From NCBI GenBank assembly GCA_024280035.1, contig JAJRQV010000003.1, positions 1 through 50,240 of the forward strand: a DNA stretch of 50,240 bases. Direction: 5' to 3'. The stretch is from Campylobacterales bacterium. GTDB lineage: Bacteria; Campylobacterota; Campylobacteria; Campylobacterales; Sulfurimonadaceae. The number at the start of each line of letters is the position of its first letter. Position 1 is the first letter of the stretch. The translations under genes and the position numbers were made by a program. This document shows positions 36,447 to 45,949 of this stretch, in pieces. A model generated the notes under the pieces. The model did not search any database. It had not been told where the DNA came from and worked only from the letters and a program-made list of their open reading frames with translations.

Positions 36447-37790
36447 GTGAAAAAAATAATTTTATTAAGTTTAATTCTTATTGCTTCAGCTCAGGCAGCC
36501 AATTCTATATATTCATGGTTTGAAGAGGGCACGCTTAAGGGTAATGTTAAATATTACTATATTGAAACTCAAAAAGATAAGCCTAATGCTGCTAGTACTT
36601 CAGCTCATGCCAATGCTATTGGTGGAAAGTTGTCTTATACTACGGCTAACTGGAATGGTTTTCAAACAGGTGCAACTTTTATGACAACGAACGGTTTTGC
36701 CTTACCTAATGTTGTGGATGCTTCTATTATTGGCAGAGATAATGGTGTGCGTCTTGAAGGCAACCCTAGTGGAGAAATAGCACAAGCTTCTTTTGCTGTT
36801 TTAGGAGAGGCTTTTCTTAGTTACATGTATAAAGACTTTACTGCTTTATATGGTCGATACGTTATTAAAACACCTCTAATTCATGCAAAGGTTGTTCGTT
36901 TACTTCCTTCTTCTGTGCAGGGCGCTTTTGTTGATTATAAGTTAAACAAAGGAAGTGTAGGCGCATCCTATCTTACACACTTTAAACAGCGTACCTCAGA
37001 TAAATTTGTAAATATTGTTAAACATGCCTTAGGTGATAATACAAGAGCTATTACAGGTGATGATAAGGGTGAGGTAGTTGTACTTGATGGTCTCTTTAAG
37101 GGTGATGTTTCTTCCGTAAGGCTTTACAACTATTATGCACAAGATTTTATGAATTCATTTTATATTGATGTGAATTTTAAAAATAAATTAGCTTCAGGCT
37201 GGACTGTTCATGCGGGATATCAATACATTAACCAAAAAAGTATTGGTAATGCAGATAATAATTTAAATAAAGTTGGTTCATTAACCGGAGGACAACGTAT
37301 CTCTTCGAATGCTTTTGGTTTTAAATTTGTAGCAGGGTATGATGAATCAAAATTTAATTTTGATTTTACTAAGGTTTTAGCAGATAGTAATAGACATGAT
37401 TCACTCGTGCTTCCTTGGGACGGGACACCACTGTACAGTAATATGATTACCTCAAATGATCTGTTTCAATCCAATTATGGAAAAGCTTTAAATGCAGACA
37501 GTATTTATATTGGTGGTACAGCAGGGATAAAACTTGCTTATACTCAAAAATATGACTTTACAGGTTTTAAAGGTTTTAAAACAACATTTTCTTATTTGAA
37601 TGCAAGAAACTCTCAGTTTGATAAGAATCAAAGAGACTACAATGCAGTAATTGCTTACGGTATTGGAAATTTCTCTTTAGCCTTAAAAGGGATTTGGGTG
37701 CGTCATAGTACATCACAAGATACAGTGGGTAATATTTCGCAAATTGATAAACTTACCCAATACCGTGTTATTGCGAATCTTAAGTTTTAA
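36447..37790 (+). CDS. OprD-like outer-membrane porin
   Basis: About 447 residues from GTG 36447 (AAAGGAG at 36436-36442): signal peptide KKIILLSLILIASAQAA, then a beta-strand-rich barrel ending in the terminal strand YRVIANLKF with the C-terminal Phe. Segments such as GTLKGNVKYYYIETQKD, WNGFQTGATFMTT and TALYGRYVIKTPLIH match the OprD/outer-membrane porin family of this phylum. Substrate unknown. The frame is open further up to 36381, but that part has no signal-peptide character and contains the presumed promoter. Downstream a hairpin (37804-37841) separates it from the carbonic anhydrase gene. Confidence 0.8.
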   Translation: MKKIILLSLILIASAQAANSIYSWFEEGTLKGNVKYYYIETQKDKPNAASTSAHANAIGGKLSYTTANWNGFQTGATFMTTNGFALPNVVDASIIGRDNGVRLEGNPSGEIAQASFAVLGEAFLSYMYKDFTALYGRYVIKTPLIHAKVVRLLPSSVQGAFVDYKLNKGSVGASYLTHFKQRTSDKFVNIVKHALGDNTRAITGDDKGEVVVLDGLFKGDVSSVRLYNYYAQDFMNSFYIDVNFKNKLASGWTVHAGYQYINQKSIGNADNNLNKVGSLTGGQRISSNAFGFKFVAGYDESKFNFDFTKVLADSNRHDSLVLPWDGTPLYSNMITSNDLFQSNYGKALNADSIYIGGTAGIKLAYTQKYDFTGFKGFKTTFSYLNARNSQFDKNQRDYNAVIAYGIGNFSLALKGIWVRHSTSQDTVGNISQIDKLTQYRVIANLKF

Positions 37791-37803
37791 ATAATAAGGG
37801 TAC

Positions 37804-37841
37804 CTCCTAGCAATTATGAACAGCTTCATGATTTTTAGGAG
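37804..37841 (+). promoter_or_regulatory. Long hairpin in front of the carbonic anhydrase gene
   Basis: A 17-bp stem with two wobble pairs and one mismatch (CTCCTA..AATTATGAA / TTCATGATT..TAGGAG) with a CAGC loop, ending 26 bases before the carbonic anhydrase ATG. No U-run follows, so it is not a standard terminator. It may be a processing or mRNA-stability element, or a leader structure. Confidence 0.55.
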
Positions 37842-37867
37842 TAAAATCATTACAAAGGAATCGATTA

Positions 37868-38599
37868 ATGAAAAAACTAGTATTAACATTGGGTGCAGCA
37901 GCACTTTTATCAGTAACAGCGATGGCTTCAGAGCATAAGGCTCATGAAAAACATTGGGATTATTCACATAACGGTCCAGCCCATTGGGATGAGTTTTCTA
38001 AAACGTGTGGAGTAGGACATCATCAATCTCCAATTAATATTATTCCCGGAAAAACTATTTCAATGAACCATCAATTTGATCTTCATTTATCTGAAGATAT
38101 TCATACTACAGCTAAGGTGATTGATAATGGACATTCTATTAAGGTGACTCCAAAGGTAGGTGGTAAAGTAGAGTTTAATGGTGAAATGTTTCAACTTTTA
38201 CAGTTTCACTTTCATGGGAAATCTGAGCATACTGTAGATGGTAAGCGTTATGATATGGTGGCACATATGGTACATCAAAATCCAAAGACTAAACAATTAG
38301 CCGTTGTAGCAGTTTTCTTTGAAGAGGGAAAAAACAATCCAGTATTAGATAATATATTAAGCAGTATCGGTCAAGAAACACGTGTTGATCCACAAGATTT
38401 ATTACCAACAGATACCGCACACTATTATCACTATATTGGTTCATTGACAACACCTCCTTGTTCTGAAAATGTTCAATGGTACCTTCTTAAGAAACCAGTA
38501 GAAGCATCTAAGGATCAGATTGATGCCTTTAGAAAATATTATGTTGATAATGAACGTCCTGTTCAAGAACTTTATGATAGAAAGATAGAAGTTAACTAA
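37868..38599 (+). CDS. Periplasmic alpha-carbonic anhydrase
   Basis: A 243-residue alpha-class carbonic anhydrase that interconverts CO2 and bicarbonate in the periplasm. Signal peptide 1-20 (ending AMA), then HWDYSHNGPAHW, the QSPINI motif, the zinc ligands in LLQFHFHGKSEHTVDG (two His, then the third in MVAHMVHQ), and LPTDTAHYYHYIGSLTTPPCSENVQWYL with the substrate-pocket threonines. A Cys pair (CGVGHH region and TPPCSE) can form the usual disulfide. Length is normal. AAAGGAATCG precedes the ATG. Fits an organism that fixes CO2 or lives at changing pH. Confidence 0.95.
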   Translation: MKKLVLTLGAAALLSVTAMASEHKAHEKHWDYSHNGPAHWDEFSKTCGVGHHQSPINIIPGKTISMNHQFDLHLSEDIHTTAKVIDNGHSIKVTPKVGGKVEFNGEMFQLLQFHFHGKSEHTVDGKRYDMVAHMVHQNPKTKQLAVVAVFFEEGKNNPVLDNILSSIGQETRVDPQDLLPTDTAHYYHYIGSLTTPPCSENVQWYLLKKPVEASKDQIDAFRKYYVDNERPVQELYDRKIEVN

Positions 38600-38649
38600 A
38601 AAATGTTAATCTCTGCATGGGGCTAATTAAAAAAATAAAAGAGGATAAT

Positions 38650-39219
38650 ATGAAAAAAAAGATTTTGCTTTCAGGCTTTGCTTTGATGATGTGTATATCA
38701 CAGGCAGATGCTCAGTCACATAAATCAGAACTGGCAACACATACAGGTGTTTACCTTGAACCAAAGGTAATTGTAACTATGGGCGAGACAATCTCACACG
38801 GTGATTCAACATTAGATGGAGATACAGGTTATGGTATTGGTTTTGATTTAGGATACTCATTTACTGAGTATTTTGCTCTTGAGATTGATGGAACCTATGT
38901 AGAAGCTGATGTAACAGAAACACTGATAACAGGTGAGCAAGAGACAGATAAGGCATCTTTTTATACGTATGGTGTTAATAGTGTTTTTACCTATCCCGTA
39001 ACAGAGCATTTTATTGTTTTGGGAAAAGTAGGTTATGGGTATGAGCATGAAGATCTTGGTGACTTAGGTATTAAGGGGTCTGAAAATGGTGTTAACTGGG
39101 CAGCAGGTATTGAGTACTCATTTAATCCACATCTAGAGATGTCATTTGAATATGAGGCTGCAGATATAAGAAGTGCACATGGTGATAGTTTACAATTTGG
39201 TTTAATTTATAAGTTTTAA
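38650..39219 (+). CDS. Outer-membrane beta-barrel protein (OmpA/OmpX-like barrel)
   Basis: About 189 residues from the ATG at 38650 (RBS GAGGATA): signal peptide KKKILLSGFALMMCISQADA, then an eight-strand-type barrel (YLEPKVIVTMGE, GYGIGFDLGYSFTEYFALEIDGTYVE, HFIVLGKVGYGYEHEDLG, NGVNWAAGIEYSFNPHLEMSFEYEAADI) ending in LQFGLIYKF with C-terminal Phe. The frame also opens at an ATG 33 bases upstream, but that start has no ribosome site. Function unknown. Follows the carbonic anhydrase gene by 50 bp. Confidence 0.8.
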   Translation: MKKKILLSGFALMMCISQADAQSHKSELATHTGVYLEPKVIVTMGETISHGDSTLDGDTGYGIGFDLGYSFTEYFALEIDGTYVEADVTETLITGEQETDKASFYTYGVNSVFTYPVTEHFIVLGKVGYGYEHEDLGDLGIKGSENGVNWAAGIEYSFNPHLEMSFEYEAADIRSAHGDSLQFGLIYKF

Positions 39220-39307
39220 GAAAAGCTTACTATTTTGAAGAAGTTTATTCTTGTAAACAGTAAGATAAGGCGGTGGTTTCTTTAGAAAAACTCCGCTACA
39301 ATATGAT

Positions 39308-40813
39308 ATGAAAATTCTACTCACTTTTTTATTCTTAATGACAGCAGTTATAGCTTCTACTCTACATTTGAGTACATCAACAAACCCTTCGCGTCTTAAT
39401 CCTCTTTTAGCAACCGACTCAGCAAGTTCTGAGATAGCTGGTTTTATCTTTAATGGTCTTGTAAAATATGATAAATATGGTAAAAAAATTATTGGTGATT
39501 TAGCACAGTCTTATGAGTATAAAAATGATGTAACTCTTGTTTTTCATCTTCGTACTAATGTAAAATGGCATGATGGAGAAGCGTTTACTGCTGATGATGT
39601 TGTTTTTACTTATGACTTAATTCACTCGCCTAAGGTTGTTACCCCTTATACCTCTACTTTTCGTATGGTAAAGTCGGTAAAGGCATTAAACAAATATACG
39701 GTTGAAGTGGTTTATAAAAAACCCTATTTTAAAGCCTTAGAAACATGGATGATGTCAGTTGTACCCAAACATATTCTTGAAGGTGAAGAGAACATTATGG
39801 GCTCGTCTTTTAATAAAAAACCTATAGGTACAGGTCCATACAGATTAACAAAACTTGAATTTTCTAAAAATATTGAATTAACAGCCTTTGAAGAGTATTT
39901 CGAGCATAAGCCTTATATAGAAAAAATATCTTTTCATGTTATAGCTGATCCTACAACACGATTTTTGATGCTGAAGTCAAAACAGATAGATATTGGCTCT
40001 CTTGAGCCAATGCAGTTAGAGCGTCAGGTAAAAAAAAGATTTTTTAAGACTTACCGAAAGATTGAACAAATTTCTCATTCGTATACTTATCTTGGTTTTA
40101 ATCTTAGAAATAAAAAGTTTCAAGATAGCCGAGTGAGAGAAGCACTCTCTTTAGGTATTAACAGACAAGAATTAGTTGACATTCTTTTTTTAGGGCACGG
40201 GCAGATTTGTAAGGGACCTTTTTTACCGGGAGGACCTGCTTTTAATAATGAGGTTCGCGCACCTATGTTAGACCAAAATAAAGCTCGTAGTTTACTTAAA
40301 GAGGCAGGGTATGATAAAAATCATCCTTTTGAATTTGAGATAGTCACCTCAAACTCTTCTGAAGTACGCCCTTATGCTGCACAAATTATTCAGCACCAAC
40401 TTGCAAAAATTGGAGTGAAGGTTAATCTTCGTGTAATGGAGTGGCAAGCTTTTTTAAATATGGTGGTGTTTCCTAGAGAGTTTGATACGGTACTTTTAGG
40501 CTGGTCTCTGTCTTTAAGCCCAGACCCTTATTTGGTCTGGCATTCAGATAATGATAAGCCGGGTGCTTTTAATTTTATTGGATATAAAAATGCAAAAGTA
40601 GATGCTCTTATTAATAAGGCTGAAGGTATAGTAAAAAGAGATAAGTTAGCTCTTGTGCAACAAGAGATATTTAAAAGAGTTGTTGATGATAATGCCTATC
40701 TTTTTTTATATATTCCCAATAGCATTAGTGTTATTGATAAAAAAATAAGCCCAATTGAACCCACGATTAATGGTTTTTGGCATAATCAGATAGAGTGGAG
40801 AATATCTGAGTGA
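39308..40813 (+). CDS. ABC-transporter peptide/solute-binding protein (OppA/DppA family)
   Basis: A 501-residue periplasmic extracellular solute-binding protein of family 5. Signal peptide about 1-16 (TFLFLMTAVIA). Family signature near the N-terminus: LVFHLRTNVKWHDGEAFTADDVVFTYDLI (about 77-105), then KPIGTGPYRL and SPDPYLVWHSD. It delivers peptides, nickel or similar ligands to an ABC permease; no permease genes are near. The ligand cannot be deduced. The ATG lies close to an AACTCCGCTACAATATG promoter-like stretch. No damage seen. Confidence 0.9.
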   Translation: MKILLTFLFLMTAVIASTLHLSTSTNPSRLNPLLATDSASSEIAGFIFNGLVKYDKYGKKIIGDLAQSYEYKNDVTLVFHLRTNVKWHDGEAFTADDVVFTYDLIHSPKVVTPYTSTFRMVKSVKALNKYTVEVVYKKPYFKALETWMMSVVPKHILEGEENIMGSSFNKKPIGTGPYRLTKLEFSKNIELTAFEEYFEHKPYIEKISFHVIADPTTRFLMLKSKQIDIGSLEPMQLERQVKKRFFKTYRKIEQISHSYTYLGFNLRNKKFQDSRVREALSLGINRQELVDILFLGHGQICKGPFLPGGPAFNNEVRAPMLDQNKARSLLKEAGYDKNHPFEFEIVTSNSSEVRPYAAQIIQHQLAKIGVKVNLRVMEWQAFLNMVVFPREFDTVLLGWSLSLSPDPYLVWHSDNDKPGAFNFIGYKNAKVDALINKAEGIVKRDKLALVQQEIFKRVVDDNAYLFLYIPNSISVIDKKISPIEPTINGFWHNQIEWRISE

Positions 40814-40983
40814 TTGGGTGATGTGAGGATGGGGTTATGAGGAAGAGCAAGGGAAAATTAAAATTAAGTAATCCTTGTTTCTTTCTCTTAGGTATTAGTG
40901 AAGCGACCCATTCCCTCTTCTTCTGAAGCAAAACCTCTCATCCCTGTTTGCAAAACAAATATTTTTACAAAGGAAAAAATACA

Positions 40984-41622
40984 GTGACAATACTTTTTGA
41001 CTTAGATGGAACACTTATTGACTCAACAGAAGCTATTTTAGAGAGTTTTCATAACTCTTTTGATGTTTATAAAAAGCCTCACCCTAACGATGAGGAGATA
41101 AAAGCATTAATTGGGCATCCTCTTGATGTGATGTATAAAGATCTTGGAATTGAGCAAGATTTAGTCTGGGATTTTGTCAAAACCTACAAAGAACATTACC
41201 AAATGATACACACAAACAAAACAGTGTTACTAGATTACGCAGTTGATGCAATTCGTGAAGCACAGAAGTTTGCCCGTTTAGGGGTGGTTACGACTAAAAC
41301 AGGCAAGTATTCACGTGAGCTATTACTACATTTTGGTCTTATGGATGCCTTTGAAGTACTTATTGGTAGAGAAGATGTTCAGAAGCCAAAACCACATTCT
41401 GAGCCTATTGATAAGGCTCTAAGTATAATGAAATCTAATAAAAAGAAGTCTTGGATGATTGGCGATACTCGCCTTGACATCGCTTCAGCAGACAATGCTG
41501 GTGTAAAATCAGTAGCGGTACTTTCTGGTTATGATAAGCGTGAACAATTATTAACATTAACTGAACTTATTGAAGAGACAGCTCTTGATGCCGTAAAATA
41601 TATTTCTAAAATTACACAATAA
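40984..41622 (+). CDS. HAD-family phosphatase (phosphoglycolate phosphatase-like)
   Basis: About 212 residues from GTG 40984, which follows AAAGGAAAAA; the frame opens earlier at 40948 but the core motif begins right after the GTG. HAD motifs: ILFDLDGTLIDST (nucleophile and acid aspartates), the threonine of VVTTKTGKYS, and the lysine region EDVQKPKPHSEP with the metal-binding GDTRLDIASADNAG. A cap of type C1 lies between. Closest known activity is phosphoglycolate phosphatase or a related sugar-phosphate phosphatase. The 170-bp gap before it holds no gene. Confidence 0.85.
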   Translation: MTILFDLDGTLIDSTEAILESFHNSFDVYKKPHPNDEEIKALIGHPLDVMYKDLGIEQDLVWDFVKTYKEHYQMIHTNKTVLLDYAVDAIREAQKFARLGVVTTKTGKYSRELLLHFGLMDAFEVLIGREDVQKPKPHSEPIDKALSIMKSNKKKSWMIGDTRLDIASADNAGVKSVAVLSGYDKREQLLTLTELIEETALDAVKYISKITQ

Positions 41623-41759
41623 TAAGCATTTAACGAGGTTTTATAGATATAAAATCTTGTTAAACTCCATTTAAGAGCGACTTCAATAAAATACGAGATA
41701 CATAAAGAAGTCTGAATTAGAATTTATCTATTTGTAGGACTAATATTGAGGGAGATTGC

Positions 41760-42317
41760 ATGTTTGAAATCAGATGGCATAGTCGTGCTGGACAAGGTGC
41801 TGTAACAGGTGCTAAAGGTTTAGCGGAAGTTGTATCTACAACGGGTAAACACGTACAAGCGTTCGCATTTTATGGATCAGCTAAACGTGGAGCAGCGATG
41901 ACTGCATATAACCGCGTGTCTGATAAGCGTATCATTAACCATGAGAAATTCATGAGTCCTGAATACATTCTTATCATTGATCCGGCACTTATTCATACAG
42001 CAGATTTTACTGCACATGAAAAAGAGAATACTAAGTACATCATTACTTCTCACTTGAACAAGGAAGATGTGATTAAATCTCAACCTAAGCTTGAAGGCAA
42101 AGAAGTTTATGTAGTAGATTGTATGTCAATTGCTATGGATACTATTGGAAGAGCTATTCCAAATACACCAATGCTTGGGGCTTTAATGAAAATCTCTGGA
42201 ATGTATGAGATTGATTTCTTTAAAGAGAGCATGATTAACGTACTAAGAAAATTTCCACAAAAAATCATTGACGCGAATATTGATGCAATTCAACGCGCTT
42301 ATGATCAAGTAAACTAA
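41760..42317 (+). CDS. porC: Pyruvate:ferredoxin oxidoreductase gamma subunit
   Basis: A 185-residue gamma subunit of the four-subunit pyruvate:ferredoxin (flavodoxin) oxidoreductase. The signature RWHSRAGQGAVTGAKGLAEV at the N-terminus and YNRVSDKRI with PEYILIIDPALI are typical of this domain, which binds CoA. Together with the next three genes it makes the enzyme that oxidises pyruvate to acetyl-CoA and CO2 or runs in reverse as pyruvate synthase. The ATG follows GAGGGAGATTGC. Confidence 0.95.
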   Translation: MFEIRWHSRAGQGAVTGAKGLAEVVSTTGKHVQAFAFYGSAKRGAAMTAYNRVSDKRIINHEKFMSPEYILIIDPALIHTADFTAHEKENTKYIITSHLNKEDVIKSQPKLEGKEVYVVDCMSIAMDTIGRAIPNTPMLGALMKISGMYEIDFFKESMINVLRKFPQKIIDANIDAIQRAYDQVN

Positions 42318-42326
42318 GGAGAGAAG

Positions 42327-42722
42327 ATGGCAAATAAAGGCTGGGATGAATTTGACGCTGGTGCGATCTTATTCTCATTTAATGACAAAGTAGACAATAT
42401 TGCGACGACTTTAGCTGAAGATCGTCCTTACTCTCCATCAAACTCATTTACTGCAAGTGTAGGTGACTGGAGAATTGAGAAACCGATTTTCAATAAAGAT
42501 TACTGTATTGACTGTCAATTCTGTTGGATTTATTGTCCAGATGTTTCTATTATTGCTAGAGACAAGAAAATGATTGGAATTGATTTTGATCACTGTAAGG
42601 GTTGTGGGATCTGTGTAGAAGTATGTCCTACTAACCCAAAATCACTGCTAATGTTTGATGAACACAAAGATGATGATGAGTGTTTAGCGGGTTGGCCTGA
42701 AAAAGATGAGAAGGAAAAATAA
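42327..42722 (+). CDS. porD: Pyruvate:ferredoxin oxidoreductase delta subunit (2x[4Fe-4S])
   Basis: A 131-residue ferredoxin-like subunit with two [4Fe-4S] motifs: CIDCQFCWIYCPD and CKGCGICVEVCPTNPKS (about 60-105). It conducts electrons from the beta subunit toward ferredoxin or flavodoxin. The N-terminal 50 residues (ending VGDWRIEKPIFNKDYC) are the usual extension. Its stop codon overlaps the porA start (TAATG). Confidence 0.95.
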   Translation: MANKGWDEFDAGAILFSFNDKVDNIATTLAEDRPYSPSNSFTASVGDWRIEKPIFNKDYCIDCQFCWIYCPDVSIIARDKKMIGIDFDHCKGCGICVEVCPTNPKSLLMFDEHKDDDECLAGWPEKDEKEK

Positions 42723-43942
42723 TGGCAGATAAAATGGATTTATTAGACGTAGAGGTTTGGGACGGTAATATGGCCGCATCTCAAGCGATGCGTCAGGCAC
42801 AAATTGATGTTGTTGCTGCTTACCCAATTACACCATCGACTCCTGTGGTTGAAAATTATGCTGGTTTTTTAGCAAATGGTTATATTGATGGTGAGTTTGT
42901 TATGGTTGAATCTGAACATGCTGCTATGTCAGGATGTATCGGTGCCGCCGCTGCAGGTGGACGTGTTGCCACGGCAACCTCTTCACAGGGTTTTGACCTT
43001 ATGGTTGAGACACTTTACCAGGCTTCTGGTATGCGTCTTCCAATTATCCTTAATGTTGTAAATCGTGCACTTGCTGCACCGCTTAATGTTAATGGTGATC
43101 ACTCTGATATGTACCTTGGTCGTGATTCGGGTTGGATTCAATTCAATGCCTACAATGCACAAGATGCTTATGATTTAAACCTGATTGCGTTTAGAGTTGC
43201 AGAAGACCATAAAGTTCGTCTTCCTGCAATGATTCACCAAGATGGTTTCATGACGTCACATACAGCAGAGGGTGTTTTAACACTTTCTGATGATGATGCA
43301 TACAACTTTATTGGTGATTATAAACCAATGAATGCAATGCTTGACTTTGAAAAACCAGCTACATATGGTGTTCAGACTGAAGAAGATTGGCATTTTGAGC
43401 ATAAAGCACGTCAACATAATGATCTTATGACTAAGGTTAATCCTGTTATTCAAGAAGTATTTGATGCTTTTGAAAAAGAGACAGGTCGTAAATTTGACTT
43501 TGTTACTAACCATAACTTAGATGATGCAGATGTTGCTATTGTTGCTATGGGTACAACGGTTGATACAGCAATGTTAGTTGCAGATCAACTTCGTGAAGAA
43601 GGTAAAAAAGTGGGTGTTTTAGGACTACGTGTTATTCGTCCTTTCCCATTTGAGAAACTTGCTGCGGCACTTTCAAATGTAAAAGCAGTATGTTGTATGG
43701 ACCGTTCAGCTCCTGGTGGAACCGTGGGTATGCTTTATAATGAAATATGTGGTGCTATGTATAACTCAGCTAACCATCCTGTAATTACAGGTTATGTATA
43801 TGGTCTTGGTGGTCGTGATATGACAGTTGAATACCTAAAAGGTATCTTTGCTGACGGTGAAGCGAATGCAGCTGCTGGTAAGCCAACAACTCCACTACAA
43901 CAATTTATTGGTGTACGTGGACCGAAACTAAACTTCCTATAA
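42722..43942 (+). CDS. porA: Pyruvate:ferredoxin oxidoreductase alpha subunit
   Basis: A 406-residue alpha subunit with the pyruvate-binding/pyrimidine domain: AAYPITPSTPVVE, FVMVESEHAAMSGCIGAAAAGGRVATATSSQG and LNVNGDHSDMYLGRDSGW. It also carries the transketolase-like C-terminal domain (VAIVAMGTTVDTAMLVAD, GLRVIRPFPFEKLAAAL). Length is normal for the four-subunit type. Fully intact. Confidence 0.96.
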   Translation: MADKMDLLDVEVWDGNMAASQAMRQAQIDVVAAYPITPSTPVVENYAGFLANGYIDGEFVMVESEHAAMSGCIGAAAAGGRVATATSSQGFDLMVETLYQASGMRLPIILNVVNRALAAPLNVNGDHSDMYLGRDSGWIQFNAYNAQDAYDLNLIAFRVAEDHKVRLPAMIHQDGFMTSHTAEGVLTLSDDDAYNFIGDYKPMNAMLDFEKPATYGVQTEEDWHFEHKARQHNDLMTKVNPVIQEVFDAFEKETGRKFDFVTNHNLDDADVAIVAMGTTVDTAMLVADQLREEGKKVGVLGLRVIRPFPFEKLAAALSNVKAVCCMDRSAPGGTVGMLYNEICGAMYNSANHPVITGYVYGLGGRDMTVEYLKGIFADGEANAAAGKPTTPLQQFIGVRGPKLNFL

Positions 43943-43952
43943 GGAGAAGAAA

Positions 43953-44909
43953 ATGAGCGAAATTAAAAAGATTAAAAACTTAAAAGAGTTTTCTACTTCT
44001 GCGGATAGATTTGAAGGTGCAAACCTTTTATGTCCGGGTTGTGCCCACTCTATTATTGTACGTGAAGTACTTAATGCAACAAATGACGATTTAGTCCTTG
44101 CTGCATCTACCGGTTGTCTTGAAGTGTGTACTGCGGTTTACCCTTACACATCTTGGGATGCATCTTGGATTCATATCGGTTTTGAAAATTCTTCAACAGC
44201 AGTTGCGGGTGCAGAAGCGATGTATAACGCACTTAAGCGTAAGGGTCGTTTACCACAACCCGACAGAACACCTAAGTTTGTAGCCTTTGCGGGTGATGGT
44301 GCTTCTTATGATATCGGTTTCCAATGGATTTCGGGTTGTTTTGAACGTGGTCATGATATGATGTATGTTGTTCTTGATAATGAAGTCTATGCAAATACAG
44401 GTGGACAACGTTCATCTTCAACTCCAGTTGGTTCTTCGACTACAACTGCACCTGCTGGTCGTGTATCTTATGGTGAGAAAAAAGAGAAGAAAGACATGAT
44501 GTCAATTATGGCTGCACACCATGCACCATATGTTGCTCAAGTTGCTCCAAATAAGTGGAAAGATATGGTTAAGAAAATCCAAAGAGGTTTTAACACGGTA
44601 GGTCCAGTATTTATTAATGCGGTTTCTCCATGTACAACGGAATGGAAATTCGATCCTGCTGACACAATGATGTTAACAGATCTTTCAACGGACTCTTTAG
44701 TATTCCCTTTATATGAGATTATTGACAACAAAGAACTTAACATTACGTATCGTCCTAAAAATGTTGTTCCTGTTATTGATTATCTTGGTGCTCAAGGGCG
44801 TTTCAAACACCTTTTCAAACCAGAAAATAAACATATTCTTGATGGTTGGCAAAAACGTGTTGATGACAACTGGGACTATCTACAACGCCGCGAAGAAGCA
44901 CGAGTATAA
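43953..44909 (+). CDS. porB: Pyruvate:ferredoxin oxidoreductase beta subunit
   Basis: A 318-residue TPP-binding beta subunit. It has LLCPGCAHSIIVRE, ASTGCLEVC (Fe-S cysteines), the TPP motif FAGDGASYDIGFQWISGCFERGHD and DNEVYANTGGQRSSSTP. Last gene of porCDAB. In this phylum the enzyme commonly works in the reductive TCA cycle; direction cannot be read from sequence. A long terminator-like hairpin follows at 44941-44980. Confidence 0.96.
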   Translation: MSEIKKIKNLKEFSTSADRFEGANLLCPGCAHSIIVREVLNATNDDLVLAASTGCLEVCTAVYPYTSWDASWIHIGFENSSTAVAGAEAMYNALKRKGRLPQPDRTPKFVAFAGDGASYDIGFQWISGCFERGHDMMYVVLDNEVYANTGGQRSSSTPVGSSTTTAPAGRVSYGEKKEKKDMMSIMAAHHAPYVAQVAPNKWKDMVKKIQRGFNTVGPVFINAVSPCTTEWKFDPADTMMLTDLSTDSLVFPLYEIIDNKELNITYRPKNVVPVIDYLGAQGRFKHLFKPENKHILDGWQKRVDDNWDYLQRREEARV

Positions 44910-44940
44910 AACTTTAGCTTCAAGCGCATCTTGCGTAAAA

Positions 44941-44984
44941 GTCTAGCTCTTGGTGTACTAATGTACACCTTCGGCTAGACATTT
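44941..44984 (+). terminator. Two-part hairpin after porB
   Basis: GTCTAGC/GCTAGAC (7 bp) and, inside, GGTGTAC/GTACACC (7 bp) enclosing TAAT, with a symmetric 4-base internal loop, followed by ATTTT. Located 31 bp after the porB stop codon. Most likely ends the por transcript. The remaining spacer to 45134 shows T-rich DNA and no gene. Confidence 0.65.
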
Positions 44985-45134
44985 TCCCCAATCTACACTA
45001 AATCTAAAATTTTATGATTTTATGGATTTATGTTTCTTTCTTTTTTAAACTTAACTTCTTTCTTCTTTTAAATGACTAATTACACTTTAAAGCTAATCTG
45101 CTAATATACCTTAATTAATATACTAAGGAATTAT

Positions 45135-45644
45135 ATGCCATTATTAGATAGTTTTTGTGTTGACCACACTATAATGAAAGCACCTGCTGTTCGTCTTGCT
45201 AAGAAGATGAAAACACCTTCTGGTGATCCGATTACGGTTTATGACCTTCGTTTTTATGAGCCCAATAAAGATATGATGAATGAAACGGGTATTCATACTC
45301 TTGAGCATCTTTTTGCTGGTTTTATTCGTGAGCACTTAAACTCGGATACTACAGAAATTATTGATGTTTCGCCTATGGGTTGTCGTACTGGTTTTTACAT
45401 GAGTACTATTGGTACACCGTCTGAAGAAGAGGTTGCTAAGGCATGGAAAGAGTCTATGCAAGATGTTAAAAAAGTTCAGAAACAGTCTGATATTCCTGAA
45501 CTAAACATTTATCAATGTGGAACATATAAAATGCACTCATTAGAAGATGCAAAAAAGATTGCTGATGATATGTTGGCACAGCCTATAAGTGTTATGGATA
45601 ATGATGCCATTACGCTTGATTTAGCGAAAGTAGACCCAGCATAA
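45135..45644 (+). CDS. luxS: S-ribosylhomocysteine lyase (autoinducer-2 synthesis)
   Basis: A 169-residue LuxS that cleaves S-ribosylhomocysteine to homocysteine and DPD, the precursor of AI-2. The metal ligands HTLEH (His54, His58) and Cys128 in YQCGTYKMH are present, with the catalytic Glu57 and Cys83 ([11 protein letters not shown]). Length is normal. AAGGAATTAT precedes the ATG. Its stop codon overlaps the next gene, suggesting a three-gene operon. Confidence 0.97.
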   Translation: MPLLDSFCVDHTIMKAPAVRLAKKMKTPSGDPITVYDLRFYEPNKDMMNETGIHTLEHLFAGFIREHLNSDTTEIIDVSPMGCRTGFYMSTIGTPSEEEVAKAWKESMQDVKKVQKQSDIPELNIYQCGTYKMHSLEDAKKIADDMLAQPISVMDNDAITLDLAKVDPA

Positions 45645-45949
45645 TGTTATTACTTTTACCTATGGATACAGATGAGATTCAAGAGGCCTCTCTTGTTTCT
45701 ATTGCAGATGTAAAAAAATGGGCTCTTCTTAGGGTAGAAGAGGGGCAGGTTGTTGAATACTCTCATTTTGACACGCATGAAGAGATAGAAGAATGGATTG
45801 ACATTGTTGTTGTTGCTAATGATAAAGAGTATGTTTGGCCATTTATGGAAAAGCAGGTTATGGTTCTTGTCGCTTATATGCAAAGATCTGTGGATGATAT
45901 AGTTGAAGCTTATCTGTTTAAAGAGTTAATGGACTTTCCCGACGCCTAA
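45644..45949 (+). CDS. Unknown 101-residue protein coupled to luxS
   Basis: A small acidic protein without signal peptide. The start [34 protein letters not shown] and the following VVEYSHFDTHEEIEEWIDIVVV recall the NifX/NafY-like (dinitrogenase Fe-Mo cofactor) fold, where a beta-alpha sheet binds metal clusters, but I see no conserved ligand set. Overlaps luxS at TAATG and the next gene at TAATG. I do not know its function; a family relative would have to be found by profile search. Confidence 0.65.
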   Translation: MLLLLPMDTDEIQEASLVSIADVKKWALLRVEEGQVVEYSHFDTHEEIEEWIDIVVVANDKEYVWPFMEKQVMVLVAYMQRSVDDIVEAYLFKELMDFPDA

